DNA of 64,000 nucleotides, taken from positions 2,015,501 to 2,079,500 of the forward strand of contig CP066886.1 of NCBI GenBank assembly GCA_016745315.1, given 5' to 3'. Origin of the DNA: Arthrospira sp. PCC 9108 (GTDB taxonomy: Bacteria > Cyanobacteriota > Cyanobacteriia > Cyanobacteriales > Microcoleaceae). The position numbers and the translations under genes are program-made. Under the pieces are notes generated by a model. It saw only the letters and a program-made list of their open reading frames with translations, was not told where the DNA came from and searched no databases. This document shows positions 16,949-27,863 of this stretch, piece by piece; the stretch's first letter is position 1, and each line of letters begins with the position of its first letter.

Positions 16949-18783
16949 CTAGTTTGACTGCTCCATTGTTAAGGATACAGCGTTGGCGTTATCTAGTGCC
17001 GTTTTATCATCGCGGGTGTGGCGATGTAATAGCTGAAGATTCTTATATTCATCCTTTCCACCGTGGTTTCGAGGTATAATGTGGTCTACTTCAATTATAT
17101 CTGATGGTACGAAATACTGTCCACACCATGTACACCTACCTTTTTGCTTTTTGAGTAGTTTTGCTACCCTATTTGGCGTTTCAATTGCTTGACCTTTTCT
17201 GGTTGCCCAGTAAGTCCAATTTCCGTCGTATGGTGTTGCGTCAGGGCGTATTAGGGTGTGTCTAACAATCGGAGTCCAATTATGTTTCCATAGTTGGAAT
17301 CCATCTTTGGTCTTGAATAACCAAGATTCATGTCTTTCTTTCCCATTGCTAAGTTTAACCGTTCCTTGTTGGAAATAGTTTCCTAGCTTTTCGTGGCTTG
17401 CCTTTCCGCATCTTGAACCTGTCTATGCCCGTAACATTTGCCAAACTATGTGGTCTAGTTTAACGAAGGTCTCTGATGAGACTACCGCTGAATAGTAATT
17501 TGACCATCCTCGAATAATCGGGTTTAGTTTGTTAATCAGGGCTGACTGGGGTGCTGTTTTATGTTGTTTTATTACACCCTTAATCACTTCCGTGTGGGCT
17601 TGAACTGCTTTCTTGCTGGGTTTGATGTGGGTCTTGTGACCGATTAATCGGCTTGCCATTCCCCCTGTTTTCCCAGATTTATATTTTCCTGCTGGATATT
17701 GCCTGATATTGAATCCTAGAAAATTAAACCCTGGCTCCTCTGTTTTGCCATCATATTCAATAGGTTTGAACGTATGGCAGATTCGAGTATTTTCAGGTTT
17801 TATTTCTAGTCCTACAGGTTTTAACCATACGGAGATAGCGGTTTTGCACTGTTCAATAATTTCTAGTGATGGTGATATCACTACAAAATCATCGGCGTAT
17901 CTTATAACAGTAGCCTGCGCTCTGTTTGCTTTCTTGGGATACATTGTTTCTATGAACCTAACCATTCCCAACAGTGCGATGTTGGCGAGTATTGGACTTA
18001 TTACCCCTCCCTGGGGTGTCCCTGATTCGGTATCCTCAAATACACCGTTGTCTAGCACACCAGCTTTGAGCCACTGTTTCAGGTCTCTCTTTAGGCTGCT
18101 TGGACAATGAATTTTGGACAGTAGGTAATCATGGTTCACGGTAAGAGCATTTCGCTATATCAGCGTCGAGAACATAGTATTGTCCTTGATTTATGGCAGT
18201 ATAGATTCTACCAATTGCGTCTTGGGCTGACCGTCCGGGACGGAACCCGTAGCTTGTGCCTTCAAATCTCGATTCCCATTCAGGTTCGAGAGCCGACTTA
18301 ACCAAGGCTTGCCTTGCTCTGTCTTGGATTGTGGGTATTCCTATTCCAGCTTTTTTCATCCCTTCCAGGTTTTGGAATCCAAACCCGTCGCAGTGGTTTT
18401 GCTTTGAGGTTTCCCTTAATGTTCTTGACCAGTTCAAACCTTTGTCTTGGAGAGACTACTCTTACTCCATCAACCCCAGCTGTCTTCTTGCCTTGACCCG
18501 CTTGGGGGCGGGTTTATTAAGCTGACTGTTGGGAAGCATGGCTGACCGTGGAACCCGCCCCTACAGTCTCACTGCTAAGAGTCGGGCATAATATGACTTC
18601 ACCAGTAAACGTTGCAACCTTCTTGCCTTCGCGTCCTGTCCCGATTTAGCTGCTTGAAATATCCTCTTTTGGAGCTTGAAAACTTTTCTATGAACTTTCG
18701 CCCATGGAATATGTTTCCATCCAAACGCACCTCTTGATTGGTCTTGATTTCTCAAAGCCTTTCTTTAAACTCGCTTTCGTCAT
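16949..18783 (-). pseudogene. maturase/reverse transcriptase of the outer intron, broken
   Basis: The order is: N-terminal region from ATG 18783 (MTKASLKKGF, frameshifted soon after), reverse transcriptase domain with the active site IRYADDFVVIS, maturase domain, and a C-terminal HNH part (CTWCGQYF, IEVDHIIPR). At least five lesions are seen: an N-terminal frameshift, a 57-bp insertion with a stop, an extra A in an A6 run, a frameshift at AKC-SYREP before NHDYLL, and TAG at 17423-17425 where the inner copy has Trp. The HNH end reads HRHTRDDK where the inner copy has HRHCHDDK. It cannot make a working protein. Confidence 0.8.
18505..18561. repeat. 57-bp insertion with GC-rich inverted ends in the outer maturase gene
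   Basis: GGGGCGGGTT and AACCCGCCCC bound 57 bp that interrupt the maturase frame between ARLLAVR and GKKTAGVDG. The same insertion is in the inner intron at 20971-21027, with one arm changed to AACCCACCCC. Confidence 0.55.
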
Positions 18784-19431
18784 AGTAACTCCTACTAGAC
18801 TCTATTCTTTACAATCAAACCGTGACCTGTCTGCATATCCCTACCGTTACAGTTGGGCATTGGCTTCTGGTCACATCTTACCCCCTCAGAGGCATCCGTT
18901 TACATTTGTCACTACTAACTATCTCGACCAGATTGTTAGAGCCTGAGAGGGGTTATAACGTTCCGTTTATATGGGCATTCCATCTTTAGACTTGTCCTCT
19001 CCACCGGGGTACTTTTAAAGGTCTGTGTAGGTATCTAATAAAAAACCCTACTTTTCCCCTTACTCTTTTGATCGCAGCGTTTCAACCTATTTCGCTACTT
19101 TGTATTTACGATGGTTCAAGTCGGAACATTCAGATTTCCTTAGTCGTGGATGGTTGGCAGTGCTCGCGTCTGGTAGTTGGTTCTACTTCACGCCTTCCGT
19201 TCCCCGCTTCAATCCTGGGGTTATGATTCCCAAAACTGGGGGTGGCTATCGCCGTTACTCTCAACGCAATTGTTAAGGAATCATTAAGATTCTCAATTTT
19301 GCGTTTTGACCTTGAGTTCCCTGCCTTGATTAGGGGTCGAGATAGACCTCACGGTCTACCCCTCCCATTCAGCAGCAGAACCGTACATGAGACTTTCACC
19401 TCATACGGCTCCTAGTTTGACCGTCTCCTTG

Positions 19432-21251
19432 TTAAGAGTACAGCATCATCTCTTCATCAAGAGCTGTTTTATCATCGTGACAATGGCGATGTAATAATTG
19501 AAGATTCTTGTATTCATCCTTTCCGCCTTGGCTTCTAGGTACAATGTGGTCTACTTCAATTAAATCTAATGGGGTAAAGAATTGCCCGCACCAGGTACAC
19601 TTGCCTTTTTGCTTTTTAAGTAGTTTTGCTACCTTATTTGGCGTATCGATTGCTTGTCCTCTCCTGGTTGCCCAGTAAGTCCAATTTCCATCGTATGGTG
19701 TTGCGTCGGGGCGTATTAAGGTGTGTCTGACAATTGGGGTCCAGTTATGTTTCCATAATTGGAGTCCTTCTTTGGTCTGGAATAACCAAGATTCCTGTCT
19801 TTCATTCCCATTGCTAAGTTTAACCGTTCCATGTCTGAAATAGTTCCTCAGCTTTTCGTAGTTCACCCCTTTGCATCTTGATGCTGTCCATGCCCGTAAC
19901 ATTAACCAGATTATGAGGTCTAGCTTATTGAAGGTCTCTGCTGAGACTACCGCTGAGTAGTAATTTGACCATCCCCGAATAATCGGGTTTAGATGTTTTA
20001 TCAGGGCTGACTGAGGTGCTGTTCTATGTTGTTTGATTACACCTTTAATCACTTCTGTATGGGCTTTAACTGCTTTATGGCTGGGTTTTATGTGGGTTTT
20101 ATGTCCGATTAATCGGCTTGCTGCCCCGCCTGTTTTCCCAGATTTATATTTTCCTACTGGATGTTGCCTGATATTGAATCCTAGAAAGTCGAACCCTGGT
20201 TTTTCTGTTTTACCATCATACTCAGTAGATTTGAGCGTGTGGCAGATTCGAGTTTTTTCAGATTTTATTTCTAAGCCTACAGGTTTTAGCCATTCAGAAA
20301 TAGCAGTTTGGCACTGTTCAATGATTCCTAGGTCTTTGGAGATGACCACAAAATCATCGGCATATCTTATAAGGTTCACCTGGGTGGCTGTGCCTTTATT
20401 TGGATACATTCCTTTAACTAGCCTTTCCATTCCCAACAGTGCGATGTTGGCGAGTATTGGACTTATTACCCCTCCTTGAGGTGTTCCTGCTTCTGTATCC
20501 TCAAATACACCTTTATCTAGCACTCCCGCTTTGAGCCATTGTTTCAGGTCTCTTTTTAGGCTGCTTGGACAATGAATTTTGGACAGTAGGTAATCATGGT
20601 TCACGGTAAGAGCATTTTGCTATATCGGCATCGAGAACATAATATTGTCCTTGATTTATGGCAGTGTAAATTCTGCTAACTGCGTCATGGGCTGACCGTC
20701 CTGGACGGAACCCGTAGCTTGTGCCTTCAAATCTCGATTCCCATTCAGGTTCGAGAGCCGACTTAACCAAGGCTTGCCTTGCTCTATCTTGAATTGTGGG
20801 TATTCCTATTCCAGCTTTTTTCATCCCTACCAGGTTTTGGAATCCAAACCCGTCGCAGTGGTTTTGCTTTGAGGTTTCCCTTAATGTTCTTGACCAGTTC
20901 AAACCTTTGTCTTGGAGAGATTACTCTTACTCCATCAACACCGGCTGTCTTCTTGCCTTGACCCGCTTGGGGGGCGGGTTTATTAAGCTGACTGTTGGGA
21001 AGCATGGCTGACCGTGGAACCCACCCCTACAGCCGCACTGCTAAGAGCCGGGCATAATATGATTTCACCAATAGACGTTGCCACCTTCTAACCTTTGCAT
21101 CCTGTCCCGATTTAGCTGCTTGAAATATACTCTTTTGGAGCTTGAAGACTTTCCGCTGAACCTTAGTCCATGGGATTGCCTTCCATGCGTTGTTCGTAGT
21201 CTTGATTGGTTTGGGCTTGCCAAATCCTTTCTTTAAACTCACTATCGCCAT
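19432..21251 (-). pseudogene. maturase/reverse transcriptase of the inner intron, broken
   Basis: It starts MAIVSLKKGFGKPKPIK. The reverse transcriptase core has LIRYADDFVVIS. The last 390 codons (20604-19432), covering RT domains, maturase and HNH endonuclease (CTWCGQFF, IEVDHIVPR, HRHCHDDK), are intact. The 5' third carries three lesions identical to those in the outer copy: the 57-bp insertion with stop, an extra A in GATGAAAAAAGC, and the frameshift after IAKC. A C-terminal fragment starting at MNHDYLL lacks RT blocks 0-3 and should be inactive as a polymerase. HNH and maturase activity might persist. Confidence 0.8.
20971..21027. repeat. 57-bp insertion in the inner maturase gene
   Basis: This is the same element as at 18505-18561, at the same codon. 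Its ends are GGGGCGGGTT and AACCCACCCC. Confidence 0.5.
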
Positions 21252-22040
21252 ATGTACACCTACTAGACTCTATTCCTTACAATCAAACCGTGACCTGTTA
21301 GCATATCCCTACCATTACAGCAGGGCGTTGGCTTTTGGTCACATCTCACCCCCTAATAGGCTTACGCTTACACTTTCACTACTGACTCTCTCGACCAGAT
21401 TGTCAGAGCCTAGAAGGGGTTAAAAACGTTCCGTTTGTATGGGCATTCCATCTTTAGATTTGTCCTCTCCACCGAGGTACTTTAAAGGTCTGTGTAGGTG
21501 TTAACAAAAATACCCTACTTTTCCCTATACTCTTTTGAGCGCAGCGTATCAACCTATTTCGCTACTTAGAATTTACGATGGTTCAAGCCGGACATTCGGT
21601 TTCCCTAATCATGGATGGTTGGCAGTGGTCAAGTTTGGCAGTTGGTTCTGCTTCATGCCTTCCGTTCCCCGCTTCAATCCTGAGATTGTGATTCCCAAAA
21701 CTGGGGGTGGCTATCGCCGTTACCCTGACTTCCTAGCTTTACTTATCCATTTCTGGGCTTACTATAAGGAATTTGTATGAGTTAGTTCGTTTTGACCTTG
21801 GGTTCCCTGCCTTATTTGGTATATTTATATACCGAATGTTGGGACATATAAACAGTTATGAGGATGGTCAGGAGTGCGCTCCTTATATTCAACCAAGGGG
21901 TTGAAGTACCCACCAGGCGGTTATTTCAGGTATTTCAACCCTATTTCATGCCTGAACGTCTCGCACTTTGTATATTTATATACCCAACGTTGGGACATAT
22001 AAACAGTTATGGGATGGTCAGGGTACGAGTCCCTTATATA

Positions 22041-22997
22041 GCACTAGTCAATACGGTTAGGACGCAGCTGGGAGAACGGAATCCATGGCATCATCGAGAG
22101 AATCAAACTGCTCACGTGCAATGGCGAATGCGGGCTTTCAACCACGACCAACATTTCTCTATCTTGTTGAGGTCTGGCGAATAAGGCCGAAGATAGAGTA
22201 AACGGCATGGAGCTGCCTCCACCAGTTCAGCCTGCCGCCCCCCCTTTATGAAACGTTGCATTGTCCAGTACTAGGGAGTTTGACCTGGCTTCAGTGTTGG
22301 AATTAAGATGAACTCCAACCACAACTCAAACACTGTCCGATTACAACAACCCTCAAAGGTAAAGGGAGCTAAGAGTTGTTGATGACACCATGGGGCCATA
22401 TAGCTCACCCTGCCCTGCCTCTTCCCTGATTTGAGGGCATCGAAGCGTTGTCCTTCCTGGCAGTAACCATAAGGATAATCCGAGTCTTGACTATTCATGC
22501 CAGCTTCATCGAGGTAAACCAACCCTTCCGGCTCCATATGTTCAATCTGAGCAATAAACTCCTCTCGCTGTTGCTCATCACCTTCTTGGTAGCCGTAAGT
22601 TTTTTTTCTGGTGAAGCCAATTTTCTTCAAGGCTCTGGATATGGTGTCAGGAGAGATGTCGTCATCCCAAAGTTCAGCCATTTGAGCGGAGGTTTTGTGG
22701 CCATGCTCTTGGGCAAAAGCCTTGAATTTATGCCAGTCGGTAATTTTGTGGTTATTGCCAGGTCGGTGATTAGGTTTAGGGAGGAAGTCTCCGGTCTGTG
22801 CTTTTCTTTGCAGCCAGAGATTGATAGTGTTCCGGCTGACATGGAAAACTTGACTGGCTTCTGTTTTGGGCATACCGTCTAGTTCAATTGCATCAATAAC
22901 TTTTTGTCTGAGGTCGTAACTATAGGGGGCTGGCATTTTTGGTCTTCTTAGTCATCTCGTCCTCTCCATTATACGTCCTAATTTTCCTGTCTGGGGC
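22041..22997 (-). mobile_element. degenerate IS630-family element inside the outer intron
   Basis: The ends form imperfect inverted repeats of about 26 bp sharing TTAGGACG, flanked by TA as expected for IS630. The transposase starts at 22936 (MPAPYSYDLRQKVIDAIE, a helix-turn-helix N-terminus). DDE parts are YLDEAGMNSQ, then LVLDNATFHKGG and YSPDLNKIEKCW in shifted frames. At least three frameshifts follow codon 219. It interrupts the 5' region of the outer group II intron, so it arrived after that intron. Inactive. Confidence 0.75.
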
Positions 22998-23128
22998 TAT
23001 ATTTCACCAAGGGCGAAAGTCCCACTAGGAGGTTATTTCAGGCATTGCAGCCTTATTTTGACTCCTAAACGTCTCGCACTTAATATATACTATACAATAC
23101 CATGAGACCAAAAATATTTTGAGGGAAA

Positions 23129-24789
23129 ATGGATCAAGCTATACCGCCAGAATTAGAATTCAGTAATCCTCTTGGTTGTCTCCCATGTCCTGATAGTCCG
23201 CTGTCTCTGGATTCTGCTTTTTATGTGGAGCGTCCCCCCATCGAAATTAGAGCCTATCAGCAAATAACCCAACCTGGTAGTGTTATGCGAATTAAAGCAC
23301 CCCGAAAAATGGGAAAAAGTTCGTTAATGCTAAGGTTGATTAACCACGCCAACAGTTTAGGATATAGTACCGTCTTAATTGACTTTCACCAAGCGGATTT
23401 AGGGATTTTTGAAAGTTCGACCAAATTTTGCGTTGGTTATGTAGTAATGTCACCAGACAGTTAGGAATAGCCTATAATATTAATGATTATTGGGATGAAG
23501 ACATCGGCGACAAAGTGAGCTGCACGATGTATTTTGAAGAATACTTAATTCCCCAAATTAACGGACCTTTTTTATTGGTTTTTAATGAGGTTAATTTGCT
23601 GTTTGAGTATCCCAAAATCTTCATGAACTTTCTGCCATTATTGCGATTTTGGCATGAGAAATCTGCACATTCAACAATTTGGCAGAAATTGCGCCTGGTT
23701 TTGGTTCATTCCACAGAAGTTTATGTTTCTTTAGGGATTAATCAATCTCCCTTTAATGTAGGTGTATTGATTGATTTACCTGAGTTTACGCATCAGCAAG
23801 TGGGAGAACTAGCCGACAAATACCAACTCACTTTAACCGAAAATCAGTTACACAAATTAACCTGCTTGGTCGGTGGACATCCCTATTTAATTCATCTAGC
23901 TTTTCATTATTTATATGATCATCAAACAAAATTTGATGATTTTTTTCATCGAGCTTCTACCGATGCAGGTATTTATAAAAATTATCTGAAAAGATTCTGG
24001 ATATTAATTCAAAAAAAGCCACAATTAGTGGAAATTATGCAGCAGTTAATCGCCGCCAAAAAAGCCTTAAAAATTGAGCCAATATCAGCCTATTACTTAG
24101 AGAGTATAGGGATAATTAAAAGCCTAAATAATCATTATCTTTTGGCTTGTGATTTGTATCGTGTTTACTTTAGCTATAAACCGATATTCCCCCAAGTGCC
24201 TAGTTCTATTTATATAGAACAATTGGAACGTGATAACCAATATTTATCAAATTTAGTTTATGTTGATGAACTCACTAAGGTGGCTAATCGCTCACAATTC
24301 CAGAAGGCTTTTAAAATGGAATGGGAATGTATGGCTATCAAACATAATCCCCTGGCATTAATTGTCTGCGATATAGATTACTTTAAACTATATAACGATA
24401 CTTTTGGTCATCTAGCCGGAGACGTATGTTTACAAAAAGTAGCCCAAGCTATTCAACATAATTTACAACGTCCCAATGATTTATTAGCTAGATATGGTGG
24501 AGAAGAGTTTGTGGTGCTTCTACCCCAAACTGATGGGAAGGGAGCCATGTTTGTGGCGGCAAAAATTTGCCTCGCGGTCAAAGAATTAGCTATAGCTTCT
24601 GGAGTGCCTAAATCTGTAGATTCTCAGCATCCGGTAGTAACGATAAGTATAGGAATTGCCAGCATAATTCCTAGCAGTGATTATCATCCAGAGACCCTGT
24701 TTATGGCAGCAGATCAAGCACTGTATGAATCCAAAAAAGCTGGACGCGATCGCTATACTATGAGTTCAGAATTTAACTTTAAATACTAA
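23129..24789 (+). pseudogene. AAA-like ATPase fused to GGDEF diguanylate cyclase, one frameshift
   Basis: The N-terminal AAA-like domain (AAA_35 type) has the Walker A KAPRKMGKSSL near residue 55. Near 23420 a T4 run should be T5 to continue as RWLCSNVTRQLGI. The second part ends the ATPase region and carries a GGDEF domain: DELTKVANR, DIDYFKLYND and the active-site loop RYGGEEFVVLLP. The repaired protein is about 554 residues. GGEEF with a preceding Arg is the catalytic signature for making c-di-GMP from GTP. Coupling to an AAA-like domain suggests signal-controlled output. The single homopolymer lesion could be a sequencing error, in which case the gene is intact. Confidence 0.75.
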
Positions 24790-25065
24790 ACCGATACCCA
24801 TGAAATTCCCAGAAATTGGCATCAGGTTCGAGATCGGGTAAAATTGTACTGAGGGGGGTTAAGCCAGTATCATCCCCCAGTCTGAGTCAGAAACAGCCGT
24901 AACAGTCATCTGTTGGCGCAAAGGTGCTTGAGATAGTGGCTAGACCAGGATAACAGTAGGCTAGACCCATAGCAGCATCAGCAAGAATCGATTAATATAA
25001 GCTAAATTAGCAGAAAGGGAAATCAAGTAGTCAATCCTTTTGAAAATATACAGAGGATTTTGAAT

Positions 25066-25314
25066 ATGTGTATTTGTGTTAACTGTTACTATGTCGATCG
25101 CTGTATCACCTACCACGCGGTAGAAACCCAGCATCAGGAACGCCATGTTAGCGAAAATCCCACCTTTGACCCCGTTGAACCCAGCATCAACGTTAATATT
25201 CGCACCACAGAAGATAGCATCGAGATGGAATGGGATGTAGTTGGCTGTGAGAGCTTTAAACAAGAAACCGGAAAATGGTCAAAATTGCGACCAGGAGAGC
25301 CTATCCCCACCTAA
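25066..25314 (+). CDS. ycf34: Ycf34 family protein
   Basis: The protein is 82 residues starting MCICVNCYYVDRCITYH. ATG 25066 is chosen over an upstream TTG because AGAGGA lies about eight bases before it and Ycf34 proteins begin MCICVNC. The conserved Cys residues (C2, C4, C7, C13) and the C-terminal MEWDVVGCESF and GKWSKLRPGE are present. Ycf34 is conserved in cyanobacteria and some plastids; in Synechocystis it has been linked to photosynthetic electron flow and Fe-S binding. The gene stands alone with its own promoter region. Confidence 0.88.
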   Translation: MCICVNCYYVDRCITYHAVETQHQERHVSENPTFDPVEPSINVNIRTTEDSIEMEWDVVGCESFKQETGKWSKLRPGEPIPT

Positions 25315-25390
25315 TCACCAGCGGACAGCCATTAACAATTGGGGGTCAATCGTCACCCCCATCTTTAATTTTTTTTAACATCCTCAGATT

Positions 25391-27061
25391 ATGAGTTACT
25401 GTTTTAATCCCCACTGTCCCAATCCCGAAAAACCAGGTGAGGGGGAGTTGTGCCAACACTGTGGCGCTTCTGTGAAACTATCGCCGCCAATGGCGGGGTC
25501 AGCCAATAGCCGTTATGCTGCGCTGGAACTCCTGGGACAAGGGGGATTCGGTCGCACATTTTTAGCGGTTGATCAACTGACACCCCACCATCCCCAAGTC
25601 GCCATTAAACAGTTTTTTCCCCAGGGAAATAATGCCAAGGGAGCGGCGGAGTTATTTCGTCAGGAAGCGCAGCAACTGGAGATTTTAGGGGAACATCCCC
25701 AAATCCCTAACCGGGTGGCTTATTTTGAGTCGGAACCCTATCAATATTTGGTTCAAGAGTTTATTGAGGGTAATAACCTGGCTCAAGAATTGATGCTCAA
25801 GGGTCCGTTTACGGAAAATCAAATTTATCAGGTTCTGGATGAATTGTTACCTGTGTTACAGTTTATTCACAGCCATAAGGTGATTCATCGAGATATTAAA
25901 CCGGAAAATATTATCCGTCGCCACCGTAGCAGTAAAGGCTCAGAAAATACCTTGGTTTTGGTGGATTTCGGGGCGGCTAAATTGGTGACAGGGGGGCTAT
26001 TACCTAAAACCGGGACTCTGATTGGTTCGGCTGCTTATACCGCCCCAGAACAGTTGATGGGAAAGGCTGTCTTTGCTAGTGATATTTATAGTTTGGGGGT
26101 AACTTGTATTCATTTGTTGACGGGTGTTACCCCTTTTGATTTGTTTGATGGTCATGAGGGTAATTGGGGCTGGCGTAGCTATTTAAAAAGTCCTGTTAGT
26201 GACGAATTAGGTGATATTTTAGATAGAATGTTGGCGGGGGCGACTAGCAAGCGTTTTCATTCGGCGGCGGCGTTACTGCTCAAGTTGCACCCTACTCCTA
26301 AATATATTGAGGCTATGCCGGGTTTCCAGTCGGAATCGGAAACTGGTTTTGTGGCGATCGCCACTAATCAAACCCCGATTAAACAGCCAATAAAACCTAG
26401 TAAACTCCCCCAGGAAGAACCACAAATCACTGAGGTTCTGCAAAAGGCTCTCAAATTCTATCAAGTTAAGGTGCAAGTTAATCGGATTAGTAAATCCAAG
26501 TTAACTATTGTGATTAATCGTGCCGCCCAACAACAGGTTGATTATCCCCAAATAGCTAAGGCGATCGCCTCTGAATTAACCCAATTAAACCTCAAGAATA
26601 TTGTCCGGGTTAAGTTATTAGGTAGAGTCCAAAATCGAGGGGTTCCTGAATGGCAAATGGTACTCAAATTAGACCCCAAAGCTAGACGCAAAAATCAGCG
26701 CCTGCGGTTTAAGCAATATTGCCATAACTTGATTAGCAGTGAACATTGGCGCAAAAGAATCCACAGTAAACAGTTCTGGATGGATACATTAACTATGGCT
26801 ATGGTCGCCTATATTTTTAGCAATAACTTGATAGTTTTTACGCCATTTGTAGCACTGCTAATTTCTCCAATGTTTATCATTTTTAAAAACTGGATAAAAC
26901 CATATCATGACGTGGACGAAAACCAAGTTTTTGCCATAGTTGTCGGGTTATTCTTGGTGCTGGAGTTGCTGCAATTAAGATGGGTTCGTAACGACCTTTT
27001 TGGTATCATTATCGCTGGGATGTTTGTATCTATGCCACTGTTTTCCAACCGGAATAATTAA
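25391..27061 (+). CDS. serine/threonine protein kinase with N-terminal zinc ribbon
   Basis: This is a 556-residue protein. Residues 3-25 hold CFNPHCPNP...LCQHCGA, a four-Cys zinc ribbon found in many cyanobacterial kinases. The kinase domain spans about 38-290: LGQGGFGRTF glycine loop, the Lys of VAIKQFF, catalytic HRDIKPENII, and DFGAAKLV. After a Pro-rich linker, the region of about 350-430 repeats hydrophobic/charged patterns, followed by two to three membrane segments near the C-terminus (TLTMAMVAYIFSNNLIVF and the last 60 residues). All catalytic residues are present. Targets are unknown; it is not in an obvious operon. Confidence 0.85.
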   Translation: MSYCFNPHCPNPEKPGEGELCQHCGASVKLSPPMAGSANSRYAALELLGQGGFGRTFLAVDQLTPHHPQVAIKQFFPQGNNAKGAAELFRQEAQQLEILGEHPQIPNRVAYFESEPYQYLVQEFIEGNNLAQELMLKGPFTENQIYQVLDELLPVLQFIHSHKVIHRDIKPENIIRRHRSSKGSENTLVLVDFGAAKLVTGGLLPKTGTLIGSAAYTAPEQLMGKAVFASDIYSLGVTCIHLLTGVTPFDLFDGHEGNWGWRSYLKSPVSDELGDILDRMLAGATSKRFHSAAALLLKLHPTPKYIEAMPGFQSESETGFVAIATNQTPIKQPIKPSKLPQEEPQITEVLQKALKFYQVKVQVNRISKSKLTIVINRAAQQQVDYPQIAKAIASELTQLNLKNIVRVKLLGRVQNRGVPEWQMVLKLDPKARRKNQRLRFKQYCHNLISSEHWRKRIHSKQFWMDTLTMAMVAYIFSNNLIVFTPFVALLISPMFIIFKNWIKPYHDVDENQVFAIVVGLFLVLELLQLRWVRNDLFGIIIAGMFVSMPLFSNRNN

Positions 27062-27143
27062 TAATTAATGCTGCCCAAAGGCGTTGATTAACTTCCGGAA
27101 AGGGAGTGGGCGATCGCCTCTCCCATAACTTTGATGCGCGCCC

Positions 27144-27751
27144 CTAGTTGTCAGCACGAGATGACAAAATTTGCTGAATTTCCTGCAATGGTAAACCCAA
27201 CATTTCGGCGATCGCTTCCGCGCTATTTCCCAAATTTGCCAAACGCACAACAATATTTATCCTTTCCTGTTGGAGACCTTGTTGGAGACCTTCTTGGCGA
27301 CCTTCTTGGCGACCTTCTTGGCGACCGTCGGCAAATGCTTCTTGATAGAATCGGGTTTGTTTTAAATCGGTGATTCCTAACATTTGGGCAATCTCCTCGC
27401 GACTTATTTGGGGTAGTTTGTAAATAACTATAGTTTCGATGATATCAATGATATCCCGTTGAATTGATTCTGGGGGAGGGTTTGTTGGGCTTGCTCGATC
27501 AGGTTTATGGCTGATGCGATCGCCTCCGATGATGTTGGGTTTCACTGCCCTGCACCCAACCGACGGACAGTTACTGAGGTGGTCGGGAGAAATACTCCGT
27601 CGAGGCGGAAGGCTAGTTGTTTGACTTCTACAGAGGTGAATTGGTAGCGATCGCTTTCTTCGGGTGGACGGTTCGGCAGTTCAAAGAAGCTGCGGGGGTA
27701 CTGTTGGAAAATATTGAAAATTGATGTGGGGTGGCAATGGGTTACACACAA
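27144..27751 (-). pseudogene. DUF2887/Rpn-family gene with its middle replaced by a repeat
   Basis: The N-terminal part (IFNIFQQYPRSFFELPNRPP, about 27730-27590) and the C-terminal part (about 27530-27144, QEGRQEGLQQGLQQE then SSRADN) match the intact copy at 36828-37637. The nuclease core between them is missing. The junction (about 27535-27585) is a copy of the TTGGGTTTCACTG...CACCCAACC interspersed repeat. It is a dead remnant. Confidence 0.75.
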
Positions 27752-27863
27752 CCCACGGAAAGCTAGTTGGGTTTCACTGCCCTACTACGCAAAGCTGTGG
27801 ATGTTGGGTTTCACGCTCGTTGCACCCAACCTACGGACAGTTACTCAGCAGCGGATATCCACC

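Larger units (their letters stand above)
19329..21966 (-). mobile_element. inner group II intron, nested in domain I of the outer intron
   Basis: The 5' end GTGCGAGACGTTCAGG is at 21966 and the 3' end CGACCCCTAAT at 19329. Domain V (GAGCCGTATGAGG with GAAA tetraloop) is near 19400. Flanking sequences rejoin to a contiguous domain I of the outer intron (ATACAAA on one side, CAAGGCAGGG on the other). The same motif is uninterrupted in the intron at 63.8 kb, which proves the nesting. Length is about 2.6 kb, normal for an ORF-carrying intron. Confidence 0.85.
16872..23079 (-). mobile_element. outer group II intron, interrupted twice
   Basis: On the minus strand the intron begins GTGCGAGACGTTTAGG at 23079 and ends CGACCCCTAAT at 16872. 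A domain V hairpin (GAGCCGTGTGAAGG...CACGGTTC) lies near 16930. It encodes a reverse transcriptase-maturase (16949-18783). Its domain I is interrupted by an IS630-type element (22041-22997) and by a second complete group II intron (19329-21966). The structure is therefore a twintron. The outer intron sits in intergenic DNA between the tRNA nucleotidyltransferase and the AAA-GGDEF gene, so splicing is not needed for a protein gene. Confidence 0.8.

Noticed and set aside
21858..22184. Open frame in 21.86-22.18 kb
   Set aside because: It lies in group II intron domain I and the IS end; no protein features.
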